Below, piece by piece: positions 26,664 to 36,181 of a DNA stretch of 64,000 nucleotides (the first letter of the stretch is position 1; the number at the start of each line of letters is the position of its first letter). This DNA comes from Paraburkholderia aromaticivorans (GTDB taxonomy: Bacteria > Pseudomonadota > Gammaproteobacteria > Burkholderiales > Burkholderiaceae): contig NZ_CP051515.1 of NCBI RefSeq assembly GCF_012689525.1, positions 3,410,001-3,474,000 on the forward strand. The letters run 5' to 3'. The notes under the pieces were generated by a model that saw only the letters and a list, made by a program, of their open reading frames with translations, did not search any database and had not been told where the DNA came from. The translations under genes were made by a program, and so were the position numbers.

Positions 26664-28883
26664 ATGTCGCATGCAATGCCCGACCGGCTTCTGCCCGGTT
26701 CGCCCTATCCGCTCGGCGCTAGCTGGGATGGCCTCGGCGTCAACTTTGCAGTGTTCTCGGCGAACGCGCAAAAAATCGAGCTTTGCCTGTTCGATCCCAC
26801 CGGCCGCAAGGAAATCCGCCGTTTCACGCTGCCCGAATGCACCGACGAGATCTGGCACGGCTACCTGCCGAACGCGCATCCGGGCACCGCTTACGGGTTT
26901 CGCGCGCATGGGCCGTATCAGCCGCAACATGGGCATCGCTTCAACCCGCACAAGCTGTTGCTCGATCCGTACGCGCGCAAACTGGTCGGACAATTTCGCT
27001 GGTCGGATGCGCTGTTCGGTTATCGCGTGCATTCGAATCGCGCGGACCTGTCCATCGACCGGCGTGATTCGGCGCCGGCCATGCCGAAGTGCGTGGTGAT
27101 CGACGAAGCGTTCGACTGGTCGCACGACAAACGCCCGAATGTGCCGTGGGGCGAAACCATCGTCTACGAGACGCATGTGCGCGGCGCCTCGATGTTGCGC
27201 GCCGATTTGCGTCAGCATGAACGCGGCACGTTCGCGGCGCTGTCTTCGCCGGAGTTCATCGAGCATCTGCTGAAACTCGGCGTGACCGCGGTCGAACTGC
27301 TGCCCGTGCATGCGTTTCTCAACGACCGCTTTCTGGTGGAGCGCGGCCTGCGCAACTACTGGGGTTACAACACGGCGGCCTTTTTCGCGCCGGAGCCGTC
27401 GTATCTCAGCACGCACCGGCTCGACGAAATGCGCATCGCCGTGCGTCAGTTGCACGCGGCCGGCATCGAAGTCATTCTCGACGTGGTCTACAACCACACC
27501 TGCGAAGGCAACGAGATGGGACCGACCGTGTCGTGGCGCGGCCTCGATAACGCCAGCTACTACCGTCTGATTCCCGGCGACGAACGTCACCATATCAACG
27601 ACACCGGTTGTGGCAACACCGTGAATCTGCCGCATCCGCGTGTGCTGCAAATGGTGATGGATTCGCTGCGCTACTGGTCGACGGCGTTCAATATCGACGG
27701 CTTTCGTTTCGATCTGGGCGTCACGCTCGGCCGCGAGCAGCACGGTTTCGATCCCGGCTCCGGTTTCTTCGACGCGTTACGGCAAGACCCGATCCTGTCG
27801 CAACGCAAGCTGATTTCAGAGCCGTGGGACATCGGGCCAGGCGGTTATCAACTCGGCAATCATCCGCCGGGCTTCGGCGAATGGAACGACCGTTTCCGCG
27901 ACACCGTGCGCCGTTTCTGGCGCGGCGACGCCGGCCTGCGGCCCGATCTCGCCGCGCGTTTGACCGGCTCGGCCGATCTGTTCAACCGGCGTTTCAGGAA
28001 GCCGTGGGCATCGGTCAATTTTGTCACGTCGCATGACGGTTTTACGTTGGCCGATGTCACCGCTTACGAGCAGAAGCACAACGAAGCCAATCGCGAAGAC
28101 AACAACGACGGCCATAACGAAAACTGCAGCCGCAACTGGGGCGTGGAAGGCACGAGCGACGACCCCGCGATTCTCGTCACTCGCAAACGCGTGGCGCGCT
28201 CGCTGATCGCCACGCTGCTGATGGCGCTCGGCACGCCGATGATGCTGGCCGGCGACGAATCGCTGCGCACGCAGAATGGCAACAACAATGCGTATTGCCA
28301 GGACAACGAAATTTCATGGCTCGACTGGGAACGCGCGGATTCGCCGGACGGTCAGCAGATGACCGCGTTCGTCGCGCGTGTGATCGCGCTGCGCAAGCGA
28401 CATCCGCTATTGCGCGAAACGCGTTTTCTGTTCGGCGATCGTGAAGTGTTGCCGGGCCTGTTCGATGTCGGCTGGTTCGACGAACACGGCGACCCGCTCA
28501 CCATCGAAGCCTGGCAGGACCCCGAAGGCCGCGCGTTCACGCTGCGTCGCGCGGGTCCAGGTTTAAACGGCGAAACAGAAGTATTGTTGATGATGCTCAA
28601 CGCCAACGAGGAAACACTGCGTTTTACACCGCCCGCCCCGCACCTGGAATGGCACGTGCTGTTAGACACTGCTGAGCCGGAGAGCGTGCCGCATCGGCTG
28701 GCGGTGGCGGAGGTCGAAGTGGCCGCGCATAGCCTGGTGATGCTGGCTGCGCAGCCGGTGGGCGAAGCGGATTGGCAAGCGGGCTGGAAGGCCGGCGCGC
28801 AGCATGGGCCGCGGCTTCTGACTGCGCTTCCGCCCGATCCGGGTGCGCATCCGCCCAGTAGCGATACGTCGCCGACCACTTAG
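26664..28883 (+). CDS. glgX: Glycogen debranching enzyme
   Basis: A 739-residue GH13 isoamylase-type debranching enzyme that removes alpha-1,6 side chains, releasing linear malto-oligosaccharides. An N-terminal CBM48 domain (GVNFAVFSANAQKIELCLFD) precedes the barrel with VVYNHTCEG, nucleophile Asp350 (GFRFDLGVTLGRE), acid/base Glu386 (ISEPWDIGPGGY) and the NFVTSHDGFTLADVTAY region. The ATG at 26664 is chosen because GGAAGGGG lies just upstream; an ATG 16 codons earlier lacks a ribosome site. Its linear products are the substrates of TreY and MalQ encoded downstream. Confidence 0.95.
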   Translation: MSHAMPDRLLPGSPYPLGASWDGLGVNFAVFSANAQKIELCLFDPTGRKEIRRFTLPECTDEIWHGYLPNAHPGTAYGFRAHGPYQPQHGHRFNPHKLLLDPYARKLVGQFRWSDALFGYRVHSNRADLSIDRRDSAPAMPKCVVIDEAFDWSHDKRPNVPWGETIVYETHVRGASMLRADLRQHERGTFAALSSPEFIEHLLKLGVTAVELLPVHAFLNDRFLVERGLRNYWGYNTAAFFAPEPSYLSTHRLDEMRIAVRQLHAAGIEVILDVVYNHTCEGNEMGPTVSWRGLDNASYYRLIPGDERHHINDTGCGNTVNLPHPRVLQMVMDSLRYWSTAFNIDGFRFDLGVTLGREQHGFDPGSGFFDALRQDPILSQRKLISEPWDIGPGGYQLGNHPPGFGEWNDRFRDTVRRFWRGDAGLRPDLAARLTGSADLFNRRFRKPWASVNFVTSHDGFTLADVTAYEQKHNEANREDNNDGHNENCSRNWGVEGTSDDPAILVTRKRVARSLIATLLMALGTPMMLAGDESLRTQNGNNNAYCQDNEISWLDWERADSPDGQQMTAFVARVIALRKRHPLLRETRFLFGDREVLPGLFDVGWFDEHGDPLTIEAWQDPEGRAFTLRRAGPGLNGETEVLLMMLNANEETLRFTPPAPHLEWHVLLDTAEPESVPHRLAVAEVEVAAHSLVMLAAQPVGEADWQAGWKAGAQHGPRLLTALPPDPGAHPPSSDTSPTT

Positions 28884-29028
28884 GCGGCAGCGGCGCCGCG
28901 ACCCGACAGCATGCGGGCTGCGTTATTGCGCGTCGTCGTTGTACGCGTTGTGCGTTGTGCCTCACACACCGCCGGCGCGAACGACGCGTGACACGCGGCT
29001 CGAAAGCAAAACTGAATGGTGACGAATC

Positions 29029-30951
29029 ATGTCCGAAAGTCCGATTGATCCTCATGCGCATCATCACGCGCATTGTTTGCCGTTCGGCGCGCAGTTGCTT
29101 GGCGCGACGGGCGCGAAGCCGCGCACGCGGTTTCGCTTCTGGGCGCCTTCCTGCAAACACGTCCAGGTGGAAATCGAAAACGGCCCTGCCCAAGGCGCGC
29201 ACGACATGACGCCCGCCGGCAACGGCTGGTTCGAAGCGAGCGTCGATGGCGGCGCGGGCACGCTATACCGCTTCCGGCTGGATGGCGAGCATGCGGTGCC
29301 CGATCCGGCGTCGCGCTTCCAGCCGCAAGACGTGCATGGACCGAGCGAAGTCATCGATCCGCGCGCCTACCATTGGGAACACACGAACTGGCACGGCCGG
29401 CCTTGGGAAGAAACGGTGTTGTACGAGTTGCACGTCGGCGCAATGGGCGGTTATGCAGGCGTGCAGAAGCGGCTGCCGCAACTCGCCGCGCTCGGCGTCA
29501 CGGCCATCGAGTTAATGCCGCTGAACGACTTTCCCGGCAAGCACAATTGGGGCTATGACGGCGTGTTGCCGTATGCGCCCGATTCCGCTTACGGCCGCCC
29601 TGAAGATCTGAAAGCGTTGATCGACACCGCGCACGGTCTCGGCCTCATGGTGTTTCTCGACGTGGTCTACAACCACTTCGGCCCGGACGGCAACTATCTG
29701 CACCAGTACGCCCGCACATTCTTTCGCGAAGGCACGCACACGCCGTGGGGCCCGGCGATCGACTTCGAGCGCTGCGAAGTGAGCGACTTCTTCACGGATA
29801 ACGCCGTCTACTGGATCAACGAATATCGGCTCGACGGCCTGCGTTTCGACGCGGTGCACGCCATCGACAACCACGCGTGGCTGCGCGAACTGTCCGACCA
29901 TATCCGCGCCAAAGTGCAGCATGGCCGGCATGTGCACCTGGTGCTGGAAAACGAGCACAACAGCGCGAGCCTGCTGGAAACGCATTTCGACGCGCAATGG
30001 AACGACGACGCGCACAACACGTTGCACGTGCTGCTGACCGGCGAAACCGAAGGCTATTACCACGCGTACGAAGACCAGCCGATCCGCCGCCTTGCGCGCG
30101 TGCTGTCGGAAGGCTTCACGTATCAGGGCGACCCGTCGCCGATTCACGACGGCAAGCCACGCGGCGAAGCGAGCGGCCATCTGCCGCCCACTTCGTTCGT
30201 GATCTTCCTGCAGAACCACGATCAGATCGGCAACCGCGCGTTCGGCGAGCGCTTGCGCAAGCTGACCTCGGACGATGCGTTGCGCGCCGCCACCGGCCTG
30301 CTGCTGCTGTCGCCGCAAATTCCGCTGCTTTTCATGGACGAGGAATACGGGTCCACGCAGCCCTTCCTGTTTTTCACCGACTACGCCGGCGATCTCGCCG
30401 ACGCGGTCCGCGAAGGACGCCGCCGGGAATTCGCGCGCTTTTCCTCGTTCAGCGACGAGAAACGCCGCGCCCAGATTCCCGATCCGAACGACGTGAAGAC
30501 GTTCGCGGCCTCATCACCGCCGGCGTCGCACGAAGCGCCAAAGCATGACGCCGATGAAGCGAAAGACCGGCTCGACTGGATGCACTTCTACAAATCCGCG
30601 CTGGCCGTGCGCGCCAAGCTGATCACCCCACGCCTCCAACATAGCAAGTCGTGCGGCGTGACAGTGCTGACCGCGGCGAATGGCGGCGACGCCAATGCAC
30701 TGATCGCGCGCTGGAAACTCTGCGACGGTGAGACGTTATCGGTCGCGCTGAATCTCTCGAAAGAGAACGTGGCGTGCACTGAGATTCCCGCCGGCAAAGT
30801 GATTTTCGAAACGCCGGCGCGGGTGCGCGAACAGGTCGACGTCAAGGTGTTGCCGCCCTACGCGTTCGTCGCGTGGCTGACCGGCGACGTCTGCGACTAT
30901 GCCAGCGGCCACGATGCTCGCATCGCGGGACAACAGGAGCGCCACGCGTGA
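29029..30951 (+). CDS. treZ: Maltooligosyltrehalose trehalohydrolase
   Basis: A 640-residue GH13 enzyme that cuts trehalose from the end of maltooligosyltrehalose. After a His-rich start (PHAHHHAHC) comes a CBM48-like domain (RFRFWAPSCKHVQVEIENG), then the barrel with VVYNHFGPDGNYL, nucleophile Asp274 (GLRFDAVHAIDN), acid/base Glu307 (LVLENEHN) and Asp398 (FLQNHDQIGNRA). The HFGPDGNYL and QNHDQIGNRAFG signatures separate it from GlgX. A 145-base gap follows glgX, so it might have its own promoter. Its TGA overlaps the GTG start of malQ. It acts after TreY. Confidence 0.93.
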   Translation: MSESPIDPHAHHHAHCLPFGAQLLGATGAKPRTRFRFWAPSCKHVQVEIENGPAQGAHDMTPAGNGWFEASVDGGAGTLYRFRLDGEHAVPDPASRFQPQDVHGPSEVIDPRAYHWEHTNWHGRPWEETVLYELHVGAMGGYAGVQKRLPQLAALGVTAIELMPLNDFPGKHNWGYDGVLPYAPDSAYGRPEDLKALIDTAHGLGLMVFLDVVYNHFGPDGNYLHQYARTFFREGTHTPWGPAIDFERCEVSDFFTDNAVYWINEYRLDGLRFDAVHAIDNHAWLRELSDHIRAKVQHGRHVHLVLENEHNSASLLETHFDAQWNDDAHNTLHVLLTGETEGYYHAYEDQPIRRLARVLSEGFTYQGDPSPIHDGKPRGEASGHLPPTSFVIFLQNHDQIGNRAFGERLRKLTSDDALRAATGLLLLSPQIPLLFMDEEYGSTQPFLFFTDYAGDLADAVREGRRREFARFSSFSDEKRRAQIPDPNDVKTFAASSPPASHEAPKHDADEAKDRLDWMHFYKSALAVRAKLITPRLQHSKSCGVTVLTAANGGDANALIARWKLCDGETLSVALNLSKENVACTEIPAGKVIFETPARVREQVDVKVLPPYAFVAWLTGDVCDYASGHDARIAGQQERHA

Positions 30952-33158
30952 CTACCCGACGCCCTCACGACACGATCGTCACTCTCGCCTCGCGCGCCGG
31001 CTTCGAGGTGGAGTGGCAGGATGCGCACCATACGACGCAGCATGTGCCTGAAAGCACACTTGCCGTGCTGCTCGAACGGATGGGGTTGCCGTGCGGCAAC
31101 GCCACGGAAATCCGCCACAGCGCGGCGGCCCTGGAGGCCGAATTGTCAGGCCGTAGACTGCCGCCGCTGATGACCGCGGAAGTCGGACGCGGCATCGCGT
31201 TGCCCATCGCGGCGATCAAGCACGGCAGCCACTATCGGATCGAACTGGAAAGCGGCTCGATCATCGACGGCCGGTTTACGGCGCCCAAAGGCGAAGAAGC
31301 CTTGCTCGCACCGATCGACGAAGCCGGCTATCACACGCTCGTGATCCACGAACAGCGCATCACGCTGGCCGTGGCGCCGCCGCGTTGCTATACGGTCGCC
31401 GACGCCTGGCGCACGCTGCACGACGACGACACGAACGACGACAGCCCCGCGCCGCCGCTGTGGGGCATCGCCGCGCAGTTGTACGGCTTGCGCCGCACCG
31501 GCGACGGCGGCATCGGCGATTATTCGGCGCTCGCGCAAATCGCCGTGGAAAGTGCGAAGCGTGGCGCGCACGCGCTCGCCGTCAGTCCGACTCATGCGAT
31601 GTTTAGTGCGGAGCCGGAGCGCTTCAGCCCGTATTCGCCGTCGTCGCGTTTGTGGTTGAACGTCACGCATATCGATCCCGCCGCGGTGTTCGGCGCGGAT
31701 GCGGCTCACGCCGCCCTCGAAGCCGCGCAGGCCGGCGACGCGTGGTCGAAACTCGAACGCTTGCCGTTGATCGACTGGCCGAACGCGGTCGTGCTGAAGC
31801 TGAAGGTCTTGCGCACGCTGTACGAGCATTTCTGCACGCACGAACGCGCGCAGAACACGCCGCGCGCGCTGGAATTTCATGGTTTCTGCGAACGCGCCGG
31901 GCGCGCGCTCGAAGACCACGCACGCTTCGAAGCGTTGCAGGCGTCGCAGCTCTCGCAAGAAGGCGGCAATGGACATTGGCGCAACTGGCCTGAGGCATTG
32001 CGCGATCCGCGCAGCCCGGAAGTCGAAGCCTTCGCCGAGGCCAACCGTCACGAGGTCGATTTCCATCTGTTCCTGCAATGGCTGGCCGCCAAGGGTTTGT
32101 CGCACGCGCAACATGCGGCGCGCGATGCCGGCATGGCCGTCGGCCTGATCGCCGATCTCGCGGTGGGCTGCGATAGCGCCGGCAGTCATGCATGGTCGTA
32201 TCGCGACGATATGCTGCAAGGCGTGTCGGTCGGCGCGCCGCCCGATCTGTTCAACCAGGCCGGCCAGGCGTGGGGACTTACCACGTTCTCACCGCGCGCC
32301 ATGCGCACGCAGGGCTTCTCTGCTTTCATCGATATGCTGCGCGCGGCGTTCGCGCATGCCGGCGGCATCCGCATCGATCACATTCTCGGCTTGCGACGGC
32401 TGTGGCTCGTGCCCGAAGGCGAAAGCGCGCGTCACGGCGCGTATCTGCGCTATCCGCTCGAAGACCTTCTGCGGCTGATTGCGCTCGAATCGTGGCGGCA
32501 TCGTGCGATCGTGATCGGCGAGGATCTCGGCACCGTGCCGCCCGGTTTTCGCGAGCGGCTCGCGGAGCACGGTCTCGCCGGCATTCGCGTGCTGTGGTTC
32601 GAGGGCGCGCACGACGGCAAAGGATTCAAGTTGCCTTACGCGTGGGACCGCAATGCGGTCGGCACGACGACCACGCATGATCTGCCGACGGTCGCCGGCT
32701 GGTGGCGTGGCAGCGACATCACGTGGCGCAACCGGATCGGCCAGACGATGGCGCGCGCCGATGGCCGCGATCCCGAGGAAGCCGCCCAGGAAGAGCGCGC
32801 GAAAGACCGCGCCGAGTTGTGGCGCGCGTTCCAGCAAGCGGGCGTGGCCGCGCCCGACGTCGCTGCGCCGCCGCCCGACAGCGCGCCCGTGGACGAAGCG
32901 CTCGCCTTCGTCGCCGCGACGCCCGGCCCACTGGTGACGTTTCCGCTCGAGGATCTGCTCACGCAAGTCGAGCAGCCGAATCTGCCCGGCTCGATCGACG
33001 AGCATCCGAACTGGCGCCGACGCGTGAGCGTGCCGATCGACGAACTGTTCGAGGACGACACGTTCTGCGACCGGCTGCTCGCGGTCGATCGCGCACGCCG
33101 CGCCGCAACCGCGCCGGTTCCTTCTGCCAACGCTTCTTCGGAGCCTGATACGCCATGA
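30948..33158 (+). CDS. malQ: 4-alpha-glucanotransferase
   Basis: A 736-residue GH77 amylomaltase that shuffles alpha-1,4-glucan segments, turning short maltodextrins into longer ones usable by TreY. Signatures are LWGIAAQLYGLRRTGDGGIG, VGAPPDLFNQAGQAWG, IRIDHILGLRRLW with nucleophile Asp477, VIGEDLGTVP with Glu525, and TTTHDLPT with Asp578. An N-terminal extension of about 140 residues precedes the catalytic part, as in E. coli-type MalQ. The GTG at 30948 has AGGAG upstream and overlaps the treZ stop. It overlaps treY by four bases in turn. Confidence 0.93.
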   Translation: MTTRRPHDTIVTLASRAGFEVEWQDAHHTTQHVPESTLAVLLERMGLPCGNATEIRHSAAALEAELSGRRLPPLMTAEVGRGIALPIAAIKHGSHYRIELESGSIIDGRFTAPKGEEALLAPIDEAGYHTLVIHEQRITLAVAPPRCYTVADAWRTLHDDDTNDDSPAPPLWGIAAQLYGLRRTGDGGIGDYSALAQIAVESAKRGAHALAVSPTHAMFSAEPERFSPYSPSSRLWLNVTHIDPAAVFGADAAHAALEAAQAGDAWSKLERLPLIDWPNAVVLKLKVLRTLYEHFCTHERAQNTPRALEFHGFCERAGRALEDHARFEALQASQLSQEGGNGHWRNWPEALRDPRSPEVEAFAEANRHEVDFHLFLQWLAAKGLSHAQHAARDAGMAVGLIADLAVGCDSAGSHAWSYRDDMLQGVSVGAPPDLFNQAGQAWGLTTFSPRAMRTQGFSAFIDMLRAAFAHAGGIRIDHILGLRRLWLVPEGESARHGAYLRYPLEDLLRLIALESWRHRAIVIGEDLGTVPPGFRERLAEHGLAGIRVLWFEGAHDGKGFKLPYAWDRNAVGTTTTHDLPTVAGWWRGSDITWRNRIGQTMARADGRDPEEAAQEERAKDRAELWRAFQQAGVAAPDVAAPPPDSAPVDEALAFVAATPGPLVTFPLEDLLTQVEQPNLPGSIDEHPNWRRRVSVPIDELFEDDTFCDRLLAVDRARRAATAPVPSANASSEPDTP

Positions 33159-36013
33159 CCGTCCCGCGCTCCACGCTTCGCCTCCAGTTTCATCGAGGCT
33201 TTACCTTCGACGATGCCGCGAAGCACGTCGACTACTTCGCCGCGCTCGGCATCAGCCACGTGTACGCGTCGCCCATCACGACGGCCGAGCCGGGCTCGAT
33301 GCACGGCTACGACACCGTCGACTACACCCAGGTCAGCGCCGAATGCGGCGGCGAGGCGGGTTTGAAGCGCCTCGTCGACAAACTGCGCGCGCATAACATG
33401 GGGCTGATCATCGACACGGTGCCGAACCATATGGGCGTCGGCGGCTCCAGCAACGCGTGGTGGCTCGATATCCTCGAATGGGGCCGTCATAGCGCTTATG
33501 CACGCCATTTCGACGTGGACTGGCATTCGCCGGATCCCGCCTTGCGCGGCAAGGTGCTGCTGCCCACGCTCGGCGCGGCGTACGGGGAGGAGCTCGCGGC
33601 GGGCCGCATCGCGCTGCATTTTGCAGCCGACGTTGGGCGCTTTTATATCGGCTACGGCCCGCACGTGTTTCCGATATGCCCGACCGATTACGCGTCGATC
33701 CTGCAAAGCGCCGACCGCTCTGATCTCAACGCGCTCGCCGAACGCTTCCATGGGCTCACGACGCAGCCCACCGATCATCCCCGCGCCGCCGAAGGCCGCG
33801 ACATGCTGCGCGAATTCGCCACGCAAAACGGCAACTCGGCGATCGAGATCGCGCTGCAGGCCTATTCGCCCGACGATCCGGTGACGCGTGACCGCCTGCA
33901 TCGGCTGATCGAGCGGCAACACTTCCGTCTGGCGTGGTGGCGCACCGCGTCGGACGAAGTGAACTGGCGGCGTTTCTTCGACATCTCGACGCTCGCCGGT
34001 GTGCGCGTGGAGCGGCCCGAAGTGTTCGAGGCCGTGCATGCGCTGCCTTTCCGTCTGTACCAGGAAGGCGTGGTGGACGGCCTGCGGATCGATCACGTCG
34101 ACGGCCTCGCCGAGCCGCGCGAATACTGTCAGCGTTTGCGGCAACGTCTCACGGAACTGCGCGATACCGCGCCGTATGTGGTGGTCGAAAAGATTCTCGG
34201 ACGCGGCGAACCGCTGCGCGACGATTGGCCGGTGGACGGCACGACCGGCTACGATTTCATGAGCGACGTCGGCGCGCTGCTGCACGATCCGGCCGGCGCC
34301 GAACCGCTCGCGCAAACCTGGACCGAACTGACCGGCCGCAGCCCGCGTTTTGCGGACGAAGCACTAATCGCACGCCGCAAGATCCTCGCTGAGAATCTTT
34401 CGGCGGAACTCGACCGCGCGGCGCGCGCGTTGCATCGCATTGCGCGCGATTCGCTGACCACGCGCGACTTCACTTTCACCACGCTGCGGCGTGTGCTGAC
34501 CGAACTGGTCGTGCATTTTCCGGTCTATCGAATCTATCCGCAGAACGGTCTGCGCAGCGCGACGGATAACGTCTATTTCGACCAGGCTTTGGAGGGCGCG
34601 CGACGCTCGCTTTCGCGCGCGGACCTTGTCGCGCTCGATCGCGTGAACGCGTGGCTCGGCGGCAGTCCGGAAGAACCGCCACCTGGACGAAGCGGCGCAC
34701 CGCCGCAACAAGGCCAGAATGGTGCGCCACCGAGCCATGCCGGTTCCGCGCGACGCACCGCGCAAACGCTGTTTTCGCAGTTGACCGCGCCGGTCGCCGC
34801 GAAGGCGGTCGAGGATACGGCGTGCTATCGCTATGGCCGGCTGTTGTCGCGCAACGAGGTCGGCTCGGACCCAGGCGAGTTCGCGTTGTCGGTCGAAGCG
34901 TTTCACGCGGCGAATCTGGAGCGTTCGCAGCGCTTTCCTCACGCCATGCTCGCGACAGCCACGCACGATCACAAACGTGGCGAGGACGTGCGTGCGCGGC
35001 TCGCCGTGTTGAGCGAGATCGCGCGGGACTGGAGCGCGACGTTGCGCGCGTGGTCCACGTTGAATGCGCCGCATCGTCGCGCGCTCGATGGCAAACCCGT
35101 CAACAGCGTCGGCCAGGACACGAGCTACGACTGGGCGCCCGGCCCCGCCGCCGAAGCGATGCTCTATCAAACGCTGGTCGGCTGCTGGCCGCCGGATCTG
35201 CAACCCGACGACGAAGCCGGCGTGAAGGAACTGGCCGAACGCGTCGCGCAATGGCAGTTGAAGGCGCTGCGCGAAGCCAAGCTGCAAACCAACTGGCTCG
35301 CGCCCGACGAAGAGTACGAGGCCGCCTGTCGCGATTTCCTGTTCGACATCCTCGCGCCGCAACGGCGCGACGGCTTCCTGAAGGAGTTGTCCGCGTTCGT
35401 CGCACGAATCGGGCGCGCCGGTGCGCTCAATAGCTTGCAGCAGACGGTTCTGCGGCTGGCATCGCCTGGGATTCCCGATCTTTATCAGGGCACCGAGTTG
35501 TGGGACTTCAGTCTGGTCGATCCGGACAATCGCCGGCCCGTCGATTTCGCCCAACGCGAGGCGTGGCTCGTGCAGACGCCGCCGTCGGAATTCCTGCCGA
35601 GCTGGCGCGATGGACGCGTGAAGCTCGCGGTGGTGCAGCGCGTGCTCGCGTTGCGAGCGCATCTGCCGGAATTGCTGAGTCAGAGCGAATATCTGCCGCT
35701 CGCGGTGCGCGGTAAGCACGCGTCGAATGTGCTCGCGTTTGCGCGGCGGCATGGCAATGCGTGGGCCGTGGTGGTGGCGAGCCGGCTCGCGGCTGGATTG
35801 CTCGGCGAGGAAGGCGATATGCCAATGGTCGATCCCGCGAAATGGGAGGACACGGCGCTGGAGATGCCGTCCGATCTGTCCGCGAGAGCGCTGTTCGACT
35901 GGCTGAGTCCCGCCGCGCCGAAGGTCGATGAAAACGGTCTGCTGTATCTGCGCGATGCGTTGGGCGCAATGCCGATCGCGGTGTTGGTGGAGGATGGCGT
36001 GCCGCGCGGTTGA
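33155..36013 (+). CDS. treY: Maltooligosyltrehalose synthase
   Basis: A 952-residue GH13 enzyme that converts the reducing-end maltose unit of linear glucan to a trehalosyl end by internal transglycosylation. It starts with the characteristic RSTLRLQFHRGFTFDDA and SHVYASPI; nucleophile Asp313 is in GLRIDHVDGL, acid/base Glu345 in VVVEKILG and Asp605 in ATHDHKRGEDVRAR. The end (GIPDLYQGTELWDFSLVDPD) is typical. A stretch near residues 505-530 (EEPPPGRSGAPPQQ) is an unusual Pro/Gly-rich loop. It closes the cluster, overlapping malQ by four bases and followed by a strong terminator. Confidence 0.94.
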   Translation: MTVPRSTLRLQFHRGFTFDDAAKHVDYFAALGISHVYASPITTAEPGSMHGYDTVDYTQVSAECGGEAGLKRLVDKLRAHNMGLIIDTVPNHMGVGGSSNAWWLDILEWGRHSAYARHFDVDWHSPDPALRGKVLLPTLGAAYGEELAAGRIALHFAADVGRFYIGYGPHVFPICPTDYASILQSADRSDLNALAERFHGLTTQPTDHPRAAEGRDMLREFATQNGNSAIEIALQAYSPDDPVTRDRLHRLIERQHFRLAWWRTASDEVNWRRFFDISTLAGVRVERPEVFEAVHALPFRLYQEGVVDGLRIDHVDGLAEPREYCQRLRQRLTELRDTAPYVVVEKILGRGEPLRDDWPVDGTTGYDFMSDVGALLHDPAGAEPLAQTWTELTGRSPRFADEALIARRKILAENLSAELDRAARALHRIARDSLTTRDFTFTTLRRVLTELVVHFPVYRIYPQNGLRSATDNVYFDQALEGARRSLSRADLVALDRVNAWLGGSPEEPPPGRSGAPPQQGQNGAPPSHAGSARRTAQTLFSQLTAPVAAKAVEDTACYRYGRLLSRNEVGSDPGEFALSVEAFHAANLERSQRFPHAMLATATHDHKRGEDVRARLAVLSEIARDWSATLRAWSTLNAPHRRALDGKPVNSVGQDTSYDWAPGPAAEAMLYQTLVGCWPPDLQPDDEAGVKELAERVAQWQLKALREAKLQTNWLAPDEEYEAACRDFLFDILAPQRRDGFLKELSAFVARIGRAGALNSLQQTVLRLASPGIPDLYQGTELWDFSLVDPDNRRPVDFAQREAWLVQTPPSEFLPSWRDGRVKLAVVQRVLALRAHLPELLSQSEYLPLAVRGKHASNVLAFARRHGNAWAVVVASRLAAGLLGEEGDMPMVDPAKWEDTALEMPSDLSARALFDWLSPAAPKVDENGLLYLRDALGAMPIAVLVEDGVPRG

Positions 36014-36033
36014 TCTTGCAGATTTTGTGGGCG

Positions 36034-36072
36034 AAGGCGGTTGGAGCGTACGTGCTCTAACCGCCTTTTTTC
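36034..36072 (+). terminator. Intrinsic terminator of the glucan/trehalose cluster
   Basis: AAGGCGGTT-G-GAGC and GCTC-T-AACCGCCTT form a 13-bp stem with one mismatch around a 6-base loop, followed by TTTTTT. It starts 20 bases after the treY stop, marking the end of the transcription unit. Confidence 0.85.
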
Positions 36073-36181
36073 GTGGGCGTATTCGAAATGAGGCGTCATT
36101 CCACTGCACTGTTCTGCTGTTCGTGTCCCAATACACCGCCCCTTTGTACAATCAGGATGCGAATAACCAAGGGAAGCGCTG

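Noticed and set aside
34364..36151. A 595-codon minus-strand frame antisense to treY
   Set aside because: Antisense to a motif-rich gene, low-complexity Arg/Gln composition, no ribosome site or domain.
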